Assembly (NCBI GenBank): GCA_033398695.1
Contig: CM065809.1
Location: 177,806,501-177,870,500 of the forward strand
Source: Orobanche coerulescens
Taxonomy: Eukaryota; Streptophyta; Magnoliopsida; Lamiales; Orobanchaceae
Direction: 5' to 3'
Length of the DNA: 64,000 bases
Translations under genes and position numbers: made by a program
The notes under the pieces: generated by a model
Seen by the model: the letters and a program-made list of their open reading frames with translations, nothing else
What the model was told of the DNA's origin: nothing
The model's database searches: none
In this document: in pieces, positions 22,227 to 31,940 of the stretch
Position numbering within the stretch: position 1 is the first letter of the stretch
Layout of the letters: each line of letters begins with the position of its first letter

Positions 22227-24885
22227 TCTAAACGTGAACTGAAAATGTGTTTTCAGTTCATTAACCGATTTAATCAAATTCAATTAATCCTAAATCATAT
22301 TCCTAACAAAATTAAGTAATCCTCAATCAAACCCATGAACCTTTGTTAATGAAATTCGTAGTGGTTACATAATACCATCGTATATTATATATTTAACTCG
22401 AAAAACTCTAAATAATTATAATTGATTAACGTAATAATCAAATAGAATGTTAGTGTTACATGACTATTCAAATGCATATAAAGAAATAAGAACTCTGGTT
22501 CATTGGTTTAACAAACAAGAATTGCATCTATGGTCATTCAAGATGTTTGGAGGAAGATCATAAAAGCGATGAAAGTCTAATGCTCGCAAAGTTGTTAAAT
22601 TTCCATGTCCAACATTCTCATCTTAGGAGTCATAGGGGTGTCTTTCACATTCACCATCTCCAATTGCATTGGTATCATGTTCAACCCCTTATCTGACTTG
22701 ATATTAGTAACGATACTGAAGTAACCTCCGAAGCACGGACTCTCCGACTCGGACTCGGACTCCCCGCCGACGCGGCGCGGATGCGTGTCCAACGCGGTCG
22801 GACCGCGTCCTGGTGACGTGGCTACGTGGACGCGGCGATGTACTCGGTTCGGACGCGGTGTTTGACTCGGTCCGGACGCGGTCTTCGACTTGGTTGCTGT
22901 AAAGATTTCAGGCGAAATGGATCGAAGTGGTCGACCCAGTCGACTAGTCGGTGACCTGACCTGTTTTGGCTGATATTAGCCAAGAATTGTTTAACAATAC
23001 TATGAAAAGAATTGTTAAACTTGGGGCAAGAAAATATATTCTTGTATTTAAATGGGTATTGTACGTTTTTCCATAATACGTAGGACTGATATACACTTTG
23101 TATGTGTTATATATTGACGGTTGAGCGTTATTTTTATCTAAATGGAGTGTTTTATCATATTATAAGCCTCTAGACATGGCTGGGCTCGAAAGTGAAAGAT
23201 CTTTCTAATTTCATGTCCAGGTTTTCTGTACAGATCATGTGGCCCAGAAAAGGGAACTTATTCAGGCATTAATTAAAGACAGGCAGCTCTCCAAGATTCC
23301 TACTATCGAACAGGTTTGGCCTTGGGAACCTATTCTAATTCCATTCTCTGTTTTGAACTACTCCTTTCAAATTACATCCATCGTGAAATGGAGCGAGTAT
23401 TCAGTTGACCTATGCCTACAAGATTTTGTTCTGTAACAGCCCACGTTAATAATATGGGGAGAGCAGGATAAAATATTTCCACTGGAGTTGGGACACAGGC
23501 TCAAAAGGTAAGCAAAACCTCTCTTTTTTATTTTTTTCTTGGGAGGATGAAAGCAAAACATTTTGCAAATGAATCTACCATAATTGTTAAGACTTTTATA
23601 ATTGTTTCTTTTAGTAAGACTAGGAGTTTGCATTCAATAAATAACAGAATTTGGTGCGTCGGAATGGTGCACCAAATATCGAACCGAAATAATGGTTCGA
23701 TTCTGGTTTCAATCAAATGTAGTATAATTAGTCATGTTTTTTTCAAATTATGTAGGCAAGTATTACATAATAAAGGGAAAAATAAATGGTTGTATAAAAA
23801 TATATACATAGAAATAAAACATAAATGAATAATTGTACTTGGCATGGCGCGATAAAATCATGGACCTGTTTGTGTTAGGGTTCGATGGGATATAGAATTC
23901 TGTTATTCGAAATCCTTGGATATTGAGAATGTTGTGAATAGTAAGACTACTTGTTTGTTGTAGGATTTAAAATCCTTACTTTTTACTATAGATGTAAAGT
24001 GGATGATATTTTATTGTTATCGTATATAGTTGTATAATTTAAAAATAAAAAGAAAAGAGATATGCGATAAAAAGAAAGAAGTATTTGTATTTTTAAATGT
24101 AAAAGAAGAGGAGAAGGGGAGTGATGATGTGACATACAGTAGATATAGAATGTGGGCGAAGTTGGTTGGTGCGTATTTGAAATTTGGATCTTAGCACAGA
24201 GATTCAAAATTTAAATCCAGTATTTTGAACTCTAGAACAAACAGAGCCGTAAGGAACCGAGAATTTTAAATCCAATTTTAGTACAAACTGGATTTTTAGT
24301 TTCAGTCTAGTTCGGTTTAATTAATTTTGTCCCAACAAAGTCATATTTATATTTTTATTTTTTTATATGCTCTAAGTCCAAAATTATTTCTCAATTAATC
24401 AATAGAAATATAATTAGAAATTATGACAATAACAAGTTTTTTTTTATATGACGGGAAACCCGCAACTGCTACTCTTCGAGTGCGCACGGGATAAACTCTC
24501 GGGCTGAACATATTAACTTGCAAACTACCGACAATGACAATAAACAAGTTATTATATGTATTGTATCTTGCAATTTATAAAAGAGTTGTGCATTCATCAA
24601 ATAGGACTCTTCAAGTGGGACGGAGTGAGTATTACTCTTGCAGTAATGATGTAATTTCGATTGGCTTGCTAATCTCGAGATATATGAAATCTTAATTCTA
24701 AGAATCATGAGGTAATATTTTGGCGCAGGCACATTGGAGAGAATGCGAGATTAGAAATAATAAAGAACGCAGGGCATGCTATGAACATTGAGAAGCCAAG
24801 AGAGTTTGCCAAGCTTTTGAAATCATTTCTTGTTGGTTCTCACTCAACTCATCGGCCTAAGATGCTCTTCTGGGGCAGCCCCTGA
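21187..24885 (+). CDS. Alpha/beta hydrolase fold protein (abhydrolase, ABHD6/monoacylglycerol-lipase-like)
   Basis: Predicted serine hydrolase; the substrate cannot be read from sequence. Exons 21187-21810, 23221-23313, 23440-23507, 24729-24885 have GT-AG introns and matching phases, giving 313 residues. Visible landmarks are LVLVHGFGANAMW (oxyanion-hole HG motif), nucleophile elbow GISYGG with Ser at 21555-21557, Asp in WGEQDKIFP at 23467-23469, and His in NAGHAMN at 24775-24777. The triad order and length fit plant abhydrolases of the epoxide-hydrolase/monoacylglycerol-lipase type. No convincing transit peptide is visible, although a short hydrophobic N-terminus precedes the fold. Exon 1 is GC-rich, unlike its introns. 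Intron 1 (1.4 kb) has an (AAT)n run at 22195-22228 and a GC-rich patch at 22725-22900; intron 3 (1.2 kb) holds a MITE-like element. The gene appears intact. Confidence 0.92.
22195..22228. repeat. (AAT)n microsatellite in hydrolase intron 1
   Basis: About eleven ATA/AAT units in an otherwise AT-rich intron. Confidence 0.9.
23862..24248. mobile_element. MITE-like inverted-repeat element in hydrolase intron 3
   Basis: The left end GGACCTGTTTGTGTTAGGG and the complement of the right end GGCTCTGTTTGTTCTAGAG match over most of about 19 bases. The element is 387 bp and AT-rich. No target duplication is visible, so the boundaries are approximate. Confidence 0.45.
24440..24535 (-). repeat. Short retroposon-like fragment with T-run
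   Basis: A TTTTTTTT run is followed by GACGGGAAACCCGCAACTGC and GTGCGCACGGG. The layout (T-run on this strand, so an A-tail on the other) suggests the 3' end of a SINE or LINE on the minus strand. It lies in hydrolase intron 3. Confidence 0.3.
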
Positions 24886-25315
24886 CTCACTACTCCGACT
24901 CATCCGACTCATTGAACATGATATTTTGAATAGTATATTTTTTAATTCATACTAATCTTCTTCTATCATGATTCTTTCATTCATTCTCTATCACCACATC
25001 CTTCTACAGTGTACAGCATACATTCATTTTTTCTATCTAATTTGATTGCTTAGAATGCACGAAAGGGTGGGTGTATATGGAAATGGAAACTCAAGCTATT
25101 GGTATAATTTTCATGAAATTGTCTAATTTCTTCAAGTGTAATTTGGAGGAATGATGCTTTTTTATATACTCCTTTCTCCACATCTCTCCAGACGGATTTT
25201 AGTTTTCTGAAACATTTCTCTAGTTTTTAGATATTTCCTATGCATCTACATGAGATTAAGTGGGTTGGAGAATTTTCAAAAAAAAAAAATAAATAAATAA
25301 AGTGGGTTGGAGAAA
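24886..25315. other. Hydrolase 3' flank, nothing distinctive
   Basis: AT-rich sequence without a recognisable gene. An A-rich tract at 25280-25300 is flanked by two copies of AGTGGGTTGGAGA. Confidence 0.5.
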
Positions 25316-25860
25316 AAGCAAAGATATAATTTCCTTAGAGTTACAAGCTTTGGTACTTTGGAAAGGATAGAGGGAGAAAAGGAGTGGGTATAGTCATTGA
25401 TAAAGAATCCATTGACGTTATGGTGGAGGTATTTAGAAAGATTGATAGGATTATGAGTATTAATCTTGTAAAGGGAATGATATTCTGATAATCATAAGTG
25501 CGTGTGCACCACAAATAGGATTGGATGCAACAATTAGACAAAAATTTTAGGAAGATCTAGAGGAGGTTGTTGAACGAGTTCCCATAGGTAAGAAATTGAT
25601 CATTGATGGTGATTTCAAATCATGTGGGTGCTAGCCGAAATGATTGAGAGCGTGTATGGTTACTTTGATTTTGGGGATAAGAACGAAGCAGGAAGTGGTA
25701 TATTAGGTTTTCCGTTAACATATGACTTGGGTATAATGAATTTGGTTCTGTTAAAGTCTGGAGTTCCATCTCAAAATCAATTGGCTATGAGAAGAGTAGT
25801 CCAAGATTTTTATATATTGATAGCAAGATTTGTATTTTCAAAATTGACACATTAGATATT
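25316..25860 (+). pseudogene. LINE endonuclease-domain fragment (RTE-type), decayed
   Basis: Translation in shifting frames gives pieces typical of the plant LINE endonuclease: KLWYSGKDR, NGVGIVIDKE, ISACAPQIGLD, EDLEEVVERVPIGKK and IDGDFKSC. Several stops and frameshifts interrupt it. The order and spacing match the endonuclease-exonuclease-phosphatase domain. It may be a separate insertion from the reverse-transcriptase fragment at 28345-38290 or a remote part of the same one. Confidence 0.7.
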
Positions 25861-26270
25861 TACAATTGTTAATTTGTTTTTCCTTGAAATACTGCATTTG
25901 GATACCGGTCATCTCAAAGTCATTTCTTTACATCTTTAAAATTATAAATAAATAAAAAGAAAAAAAAAGACAAGGAAAACAATAAAAAAGAAAAGAAGCA
26001 AAAAGAGAAAATGTGGGTATATTTTGGAGAGGGATAGAGAGAGAAATAGACCGATGAAGTCATTTTTTTTAGCAAAAAGGCTAATTACTCGTTAAAAGCA
26101 GTAACAACCCAACAATAAAACAAGTATGAGATGGAACACAAAAATAAATAACTCACGGCAATGTCAGGGTAGAATTACCACCAACGGTAACATTTTTGAT
26201 TTTTTGCTATCCTCACTTTCTCCTACTGGAATTACCACGTCATGTAACATTTTTTTGCTGTTCTGCTCAT
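25861..26270. other. AT-rich spacer, nothing recognised
   Basis: A-rich low-complexity DNA (AAAAGAAAAG around 25950-26010) and no conserved reading frame. Confidence 0.5.
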
Positions 26271-26275
26271 CAGTC

Positions 26276-26458
26276 TTTATTCCTCCGGCATGCGGTAACC
26301 ACCAACAGCCATGGCATATGCTCCCTCTGTTATGTCTAGCATGACTATCTCAATCGGCTTGAACTCATTTCGACGGTTGCGGTCAGCAAAAAGATCGTTA
26401 ACTTGGCCAGTTGAATTGAGGTCTTCTGCCCGTGTGGAGATCATGTAATGCCCACCAC
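26276..26458 (-). pseudogene. Unidentified exon-like coding fragment
   Basis: On the minus strand a reading frame runs from an acceptor-like CTATCATAG at about 26458 to a TAA. It encodes about 60 residues including CGGHYMISTR, EFKPIEIVML and AVGGYRMPEE. Composition and codon pattern look protein-like and differ from the surrounding AT-rich repeats. I do not recognise the family and found no matching upstream exon. A Stowaway MITE begins just upstream. Confidence 0.25.
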
Positions 26459-26488
26459 ATCTATGATAGAAATGAACATTATTAACTA

Positions 26489-26730
26489 ATCCCTCCGTCC
26501 ACGAAACAAGTTCCCACTTGCCTATAAATTTTTGTCCACAAAACAAGTTCCCACTCTGCTTTATGGACATATTTAGCCTCCTTACTTTTAAAATTACTAC
26601 ACTTTACCAATTGGATCCACCTTTAACACTACCATTTTAGTCATTTACACCACATTTGCAACACATTTTCCAGCTTTCTTAATTTCCGTGCCGAGCACCA
26701 ACTGTGAACTTGTTTCGTGGACGGAGGGAG
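26489..26730. mobile_element. Stowaway-type MITE, 242 bp, TSD TA
   Basis: The ends ATCCCTCCGTCCACGAAAC and CGTGGACGGAGGGAG are inverted repeats flanked by TA at 26487-26488 and 26731-26732. The arms match further inward (AACAAGTTCCCAC / GTGAACTTGTT). Confidence 0.88.
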
Positions 26731-26859
26731 TATAAAATTCGCCTCCAGATAATCCAACCGTTCAGGATAACGATCTCAGTGAAGATCACATCTACCATAC
26801 CAACAAGCATGCGGTAATTCCCATGGAAAAAAATGTATTTTTCAATAATTGTCACAACA

Positions 26860-26905
26860 TTTGGCCTCTTCCCGCTCAGAGCAGGGTCTGGGACATGTTA
26901 TGTAC
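26860..26905 (-). repeat. LINE 3'-end fragment, minus strand
   Basis: CCCGCTCAGAGCAGGGTCTG is close to the complement of the LINE tail at 38255-38275 (CCCTGCTCTGAGCGGGATAT). It is a short solo piece. Confidence 0.35.
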
Positions 26906-27146
26906 TACGCATCACCAAATTGTAGTGATTCAATCGTAGGTTGTAAATACCCTCAAGGATAGTCGAGTTGGTGGAGTATGTGAGTGAGTGATTGAAAGAT
27001 CACGAATTCGACTCTTCATGTTGGACTTTTCCTGAGGGTTTCTCCAGTGCACACTAAAGAGTAGCCGTGCAAGTTCCTCCATCATTAAAAAAAAGTAGGT
27101 TGCAAACCAAAAAAAATAGAACCGAGTTATTGCATAACTTAAATCA

Positions 27147-27915
27147 GGCTCTATTCTTTTGGCTGAGTTTCAACACATTTCAGTTCAGTTCAGCAAACTT
27201 CAGTTCTTTTCAGTTCAGTTCATTCAGTATACTTCAGTTTTAGAATCAATATTATTCATTATTGTTATTATTGTATTATTATTATTTATATTATCAGTAA
27301 TTTTATATATAATTATTATTATAATTATTTATTTTGGTATTATTACTGTCTTGTTGTTGTGATATAAATAATAATAATTATTATATACATATTTTCTAAT
27401 ACCATTAATTACTAGGAGTAGTATTGATATGAATTGATATTTTCAATAAATATTATATATAATTACTATTATTATTATTAATAATAATTTTATTATTGTT
27501 TTCTTCTTGTTGTAATATAAATAATAATTATTATTATTGTATATATTGTTCTCTAATTTTGTTAATAATAATTATTATTAATATCAATATGATCACTAGT
27601 ATTATAATTTATAGTATTATTAATAATTTTATTATTGATGTTATTATTATTATTGATACGAATATTATGAATAGCATTATATATAAATGTAATATTATGA
27701 TTAATTCAATTATTATTTTTTTGTTGTAATATAAATAAATTTATTGTTGTTTGTATTGTTATCTGATATTATTATTATTATTATTATTCATTAATTTCAT
27801 TTCAGTCCACTCAATTTATTTAAGTTCAATTCAGTAAAATTCAGTTCAGTTCAATAAAGTTTAGTTCAATTCAAGTTAGTTTAATTCAATGAAAATCAGC
27901 TTAAAAAAAAGATTA
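27147..27915. repeat. AT-rich element with CAGTTCAGTT subterminal repeats
   Basis: Both ends carry many TTCAGTTCAGTT words (27180-27240 and 27800-27900), in the same orientation. The centre, 27250-27790, is almost pure ATT/AAT trinucleotide-like DNA. The layout recalls the Tourist-like MITE in CAMTA intron 9, but clear terminal repeats were not established. ORFs inside are artefacts of low complexity. Confidence 0.45.
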
Positions 27916-27967
27916 AAGTCCAATTTAAGCCAACCTGCTATGACTCTTGGCCTAAAAGTTCCTTCAA

Positions 27968-28335
27968 GTTTTTTTTTGATAACTCGGTTTCTAGGCTTAC
28001 ACCTAACTATGTCTGAGGGTAACAGCTTCGCTTACTCATTACTGCCACCAAGTTAAATCGCGGGATGTGCACGAACTGATTAGTGTCTTGTCGGGTTCTA
28101 CTAACGTACAACCAGATCCTTCTAGATAAAGAGAACATGAAGTCCTCCCCCCGAATCGAACCCACACGGATGATATTCAGTATGAGGTCCTGTAAAAGGC
28201 TTAATTAGAGCGTATATGCCCGGGAAAGATTTTTGAAGTAGAGGCAAGAGGGATAGAACCCCAGACCTCCACCCCACATGAGTTTTTATACTCATGTGGT
28301 GACCAATTAAACTAAGCCAATTGGTTAACTTTTTT
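27968..28335 (-). mobile_element. Candidate tRNA-derived SINE, minus strand
   Basis: On the minus strand the head reads TGGCTTAGTTTAATTGG, like a tRNA A-box. About 40 bases later comes GGGGTTCTATCCC, like a B-box, and the other end is GAGTTATCAAAAAAAAA, a typical plant SINE tail. No certain target duplication was found. Confidence 0.45.
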
Positions 28336-28830
28336 ATTTAATAGGTCTACAACGATCCTGTTTACAGGAAGGTGAGTTTGAAGATGATGTCACTCATCGT
28401 ATCAAGTCGGTGGTGGCTAAGGTGGAGAGCAATGACAGGGGTCCTGTGTAATATCCGCAATTTTCGATTTTCGGTAAATTTCTTTTTCAGCCGGAGTCCG
28501 TTTTGACGACTCGCTCATGACCGTTTCGTCATTTCGAGAATGATTAATTCTGCACTTTTTGTCATCCGAGTTCGTTTCGGTGTCGTTTTGTTGAGTTCCG
28601 TGTCCTTAATCGATTTTTTCACGTGGCAGTTCGACTTGGTTAGATCACCATTAATTTTTGGTAACTCCAAAAATTCTAAATCTTTGTAACATTATAGAGC
28701 ATCGAGTTAGCTTTCCAATGGTTCAAACGGTGAGTCAATCGGAGTCCGGACGATAGAGTTATGGTCGTTTTAGCTCACCCGCTCGTTATTGGCCGATCAC
28801 TGCCGGCCGAACTCGGCCGTGTCGTCCGAC

Positions 28831-29394
28831 CATGGTTCTAAAAAACGCTAGGCGCTAGGCGTTCGGATTGCTAACGCCTAGCGCCCAGAGCATTACTCGG
28901 GGATTAATCGGGGAGTAATCGGATTAGGCGGATTTATCTTTTTATTATTATTTTAATCATTTTTATATATAAAAAATTATATATATGTAAAATAATAAAA
29001 AATAATTAAAATTTAACAATTAAAACAGATATATAACAATTACATATTAAATTTAAAATATTAATATAGATATAAGGGAGTCCATAATATCCATACTATC
29101 TTAGTTTATGAATTTATAATACTATTAGAACAAAAAAAAGAGTATAACAGCCTAGGAATCCGCCTAGTCACCCACGTAACTAGGAATTTGAAGCATTGAT
29201 ATAGGTATAAAGTAGTCCATTGTATCCACAATATCTTATCTTGCCTTCATAGGCCCCCACCCAGCCACCCTAGACGATCGATTAATCACCCAAACGACCA
29301 GTACAAGCGCCTAGGCCATAATCGGAACGGTAGAGGACCTTCTAGGGATTAATCGGAGGATTAATCGGTCTAGGCGGGGATTTTTAGAACACTG
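28831..29394. mobile_element. hAT-type MITE inside the LTR, TSD CGTCCGAC, with empty-site proof
   Basis: The ends CATGGTTCTAAAAAACGC and GATTTTTAGAACACTG are inverted repeats. CGTCCGAC is repeated at 28823-28830 and 29395-29402. The 3' LTR has the uninterrupted site with a single CGTCCGAC at about 34842-34851. The interior contains AGGCGCTAGGCG and AATCGGGGAGTAATCGG words and an AT-rich centre; there is no ORF. Confidence 0.93.
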
Positions 29395-29687
29395 CGTCCG
29401 ACACGGCCCGTGCCGTACTCGTCCGGAAATGCCGGAGTCTCTGCCTCAGGACCCGACCGTGTCGTCCGACACGGCCCGTGCCGAACTCTTCCGGATAAGC
29501 GAGCCATCGCTGACACGCCGACCGTGTTCCGGGACACGGTCGAGTCATGCCGAGTCGGTCGGACGGGTCACTATCGAAAGGCCCTCGCGCCGCGACCGTG
29601 TCAAGCGGGAGACGGTCGAGTCCACTGTCGGCCGGTATGCGACACGGCCGTGCCGATCGGCACGGGCCGTGTCCGGCAGGCGATCCC

Positions 29688-29695
29688 CTATAAAT
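29688..29695 (+). promoter_or_regulatory. TATA box in the giant LTR
   Basis: CTATAAAT follows the GC-rich palindrome cluster. The matching site in the 3' LTR is at 35149-35156. Confidence 0.5.
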
Positions 29696-30769
29696 TCATT
29701 TTTGAGCATTTCACTCATTTCTTTCCCTTCTTCTTCTCCTCTTACGCACTGGCGTGTTCTAAGCTTGAAGCCATGTTGTTTAGCAACATATCCATGGAGT
29801 TCCTTGGGTTATATCATCAATCATTCGTCTGATATCATCCCTTGATCCAATGAATCAAGGCAAGTTTTCTTAAAATCTAGTTTTGGGGATTTTGCTCGAT
29901 TTGTCCGTTTAATCCGTTTTAACTCGAATAGTGATGTATTTATGATTGTTAAACATTATTATGTCGAATTCCTTCTTGTTCCTCGGTTGAATCGCCGAGG
30001 ATTTGTCGTTTATTGAGTTTCTTATCGACGCCTTGAAGGTGTCCGATAAAATGTCACAAAGAGGATTCGAGCGTTCTACGATTATTATTCCTCGTTCGTT
30101 CGTTAATTTATTGATGGTATGATGTTAGGGTCGATTTCGCAAAGAATTCGAGTGGAACCCTTAGTTCGTCGTTTTCTTCAAGCTTTTCGATCGTGGGTAT
30201 ATTCATTGTCTTGGCACGAGAATCGTAGGTGTTCGAGGTGTCCGACCGATCCATGATTGTGGGAGTGTCCGATATCGATTATCGAGGCAAGTATCTTGCC
30301 CATACATTACGTGTTTTGTGGATATAATGGTTGCTAAGTGTCGATATGTGCTAAATAAATATCTATAACCATTTTTTTAAAAGAATCGGTATATTTACCA
30401 TCATGGTTTTCGTAAAAGTGAACCGTGTGTGTCGGGAATTAATATACTTAGTTGGATATGTGTGCTAGCGACGAGTATAGGATCACCTTACTTGCGTGTG
30501 ATGTCATTATGTATGATTATGGTGTCGGTAAATGTAAAGTGTAATTCTCTTGTGAAATTATGTGCTTGGAGTCACGTGGTTATAGATGAATATGTGAGTT
30601 GTGTGATATTGGTTGTGTCATTCAGTGCGGTTGAAATCTTGTGCTCCCTTGTGAATCGTATCATTACTTGGTCGTGAGTATATGTTGGATGAATCGCCAT
30701 TCTAGTAAGGTACCTCGACTATATATCGTGATTGACCTTCGAGGCTTGTGGTTTGCAAGCGTGATTTTG

Positions 30770-31010
30770 GAACGTGTGTGTGTGTGTGTGTGTGTTGTTC
30801 CTTCCACCGGAGTGTCCGACGGGATGTCCGGGGTCGATACTAAGTGCGGCCACGGAAGTGGACTTGGGTGCGTGTGTGGATGAACTTCCACCGGAGTGTC
30901 CGACGGGATGTCCGGGGTCGATACTAAGGGTACGGCCGCGGAAGTGGTTTCCCACCGGAGTGTCGACGGGATGTCCGGGGGTCGATACTAAGAAGTACGG
31001 CGGGTTACCA
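30770..31010 (+). repeat. (GT)n and three tandem units in the 5' giant LTR
   Basis: After (GT)n at 30774-30794, three units contain CCGGAGTGTCCGACGGGATG followed by GGTCGATACTAAG. The same array is in the 3' LTR at 36250-36490. ORFs there are artefacts. Confidence 0.85.
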
Positions 31011-31928
31011 GATTGTGGTTTTCATCTTGAGGATGACGTTGATGTTTTCGTTAATTGTGATATTGTCAGGAGTATCACAATGCTTTGTGCTCGGTCGAGA
31101 GACATTATATTTCGAGTCTTGGTGCTTGGCTAGAATGGCATAAGATTAATGTGTTATGTGTAATGTGTCCTTGTAAGTGAATTGAAGTGGATGATCGGGT
31201 CGTGGACCACTGTGTTTTGTGACAGGAATGGTTGGGTCGTGGACCCGTGTTTTGTTAAACGGATTTGTATTTTGAAAAATGAACTTTGGAAATGTGACCA
31301 CTGAATGGCTTCGAGGAATTAAGAACATTTTTAATTTTTGATGTTTTCAAAACTCCGAGATTTGGAAGTGTTTTCAAAGTGCTTACTTACTTCGTTTCTA
31401 CTTTCAAGACTTGAACTATTTTTAACTAAATATACCTCGGGAAGTCTTTCGTTGTATTCTCGGAATGTGTTGTGTATGGCTCGTATTTGCACTTTATACT
31501 TGCACTAGCGAAACAGTGGAGTTTTGCTAACCCCAGTAAGCGGGGGTGGATATCTGTATTGTGTCAGTACATGCGGGTTTTCGGGAGCAAGACACGGGAT
31601 CGGCACGAGGATGATGAAAGACGAATGATACTAATCACACGAAGGCCAGTTTTGGGTTCGATTAGTGAGTCCATTGTATTGTCTTTTCCGCTGTCTTATT
31701 GTTCGTTGTTGTAAGTATTTTTACCCTTGTGTGGGTATGAGTCTGGATGAGTTTATGTATTTTGATTTGTAAGTCTGTGACGAAAGACCAAATCGGTCTA
31801 TTGGTCCGTTATTTTGATTCGTCGGTATGTAATGTAATGTGTTGTTTTGATGTCTAGCCTGGTGGATCCTTACGGAGAGGGTCTGCGGCGTGTAATATTC
31901 CCGGTTTGATCTGGGGGTGTTACATTTA

Positions 31929-31940
31929 TGGTATCGGAGA
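31929..31940 (+). other. Primer-binding site of the giant-LTR element
   Basis: TGGTATCGGAGA lies four bases after the 5' LTR and resembles the initiator-methionine tRNA complement. Confidence 0.7.

Larger units (their letters stand above)
28447..31924 (+). repeat. 5' LTR of the giant-LTR element (contains a hAT MITE)
   Basis: 3478 bp, of which 564 bp plus one 8-bp duplication is the MITE at 28831-29394. A TATA box, CTATAAAT, is at 29688-29695. A GC-rich palindrome cluster (CGACACGGCCCGTGCC type) precedes it, and a (GT)n tract plus three ~70-85-bp tandem units follow at 30770-31010. Confidence 0.9.

Noticed and set aside
28150..28320. Possible tRNA gene on the minus strand (A-box and B-box-like words)
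   Set aside because: No cloverleaf can be formed; better explained as a tRNA-derived SINE.
29410..29845. Overlapping plus-strand ORFs of about 140 codons, also at 34783-35345
   Set aside because: They are produced by the GC-rich palindrome cluster of the LTR and differ between LTR copies.
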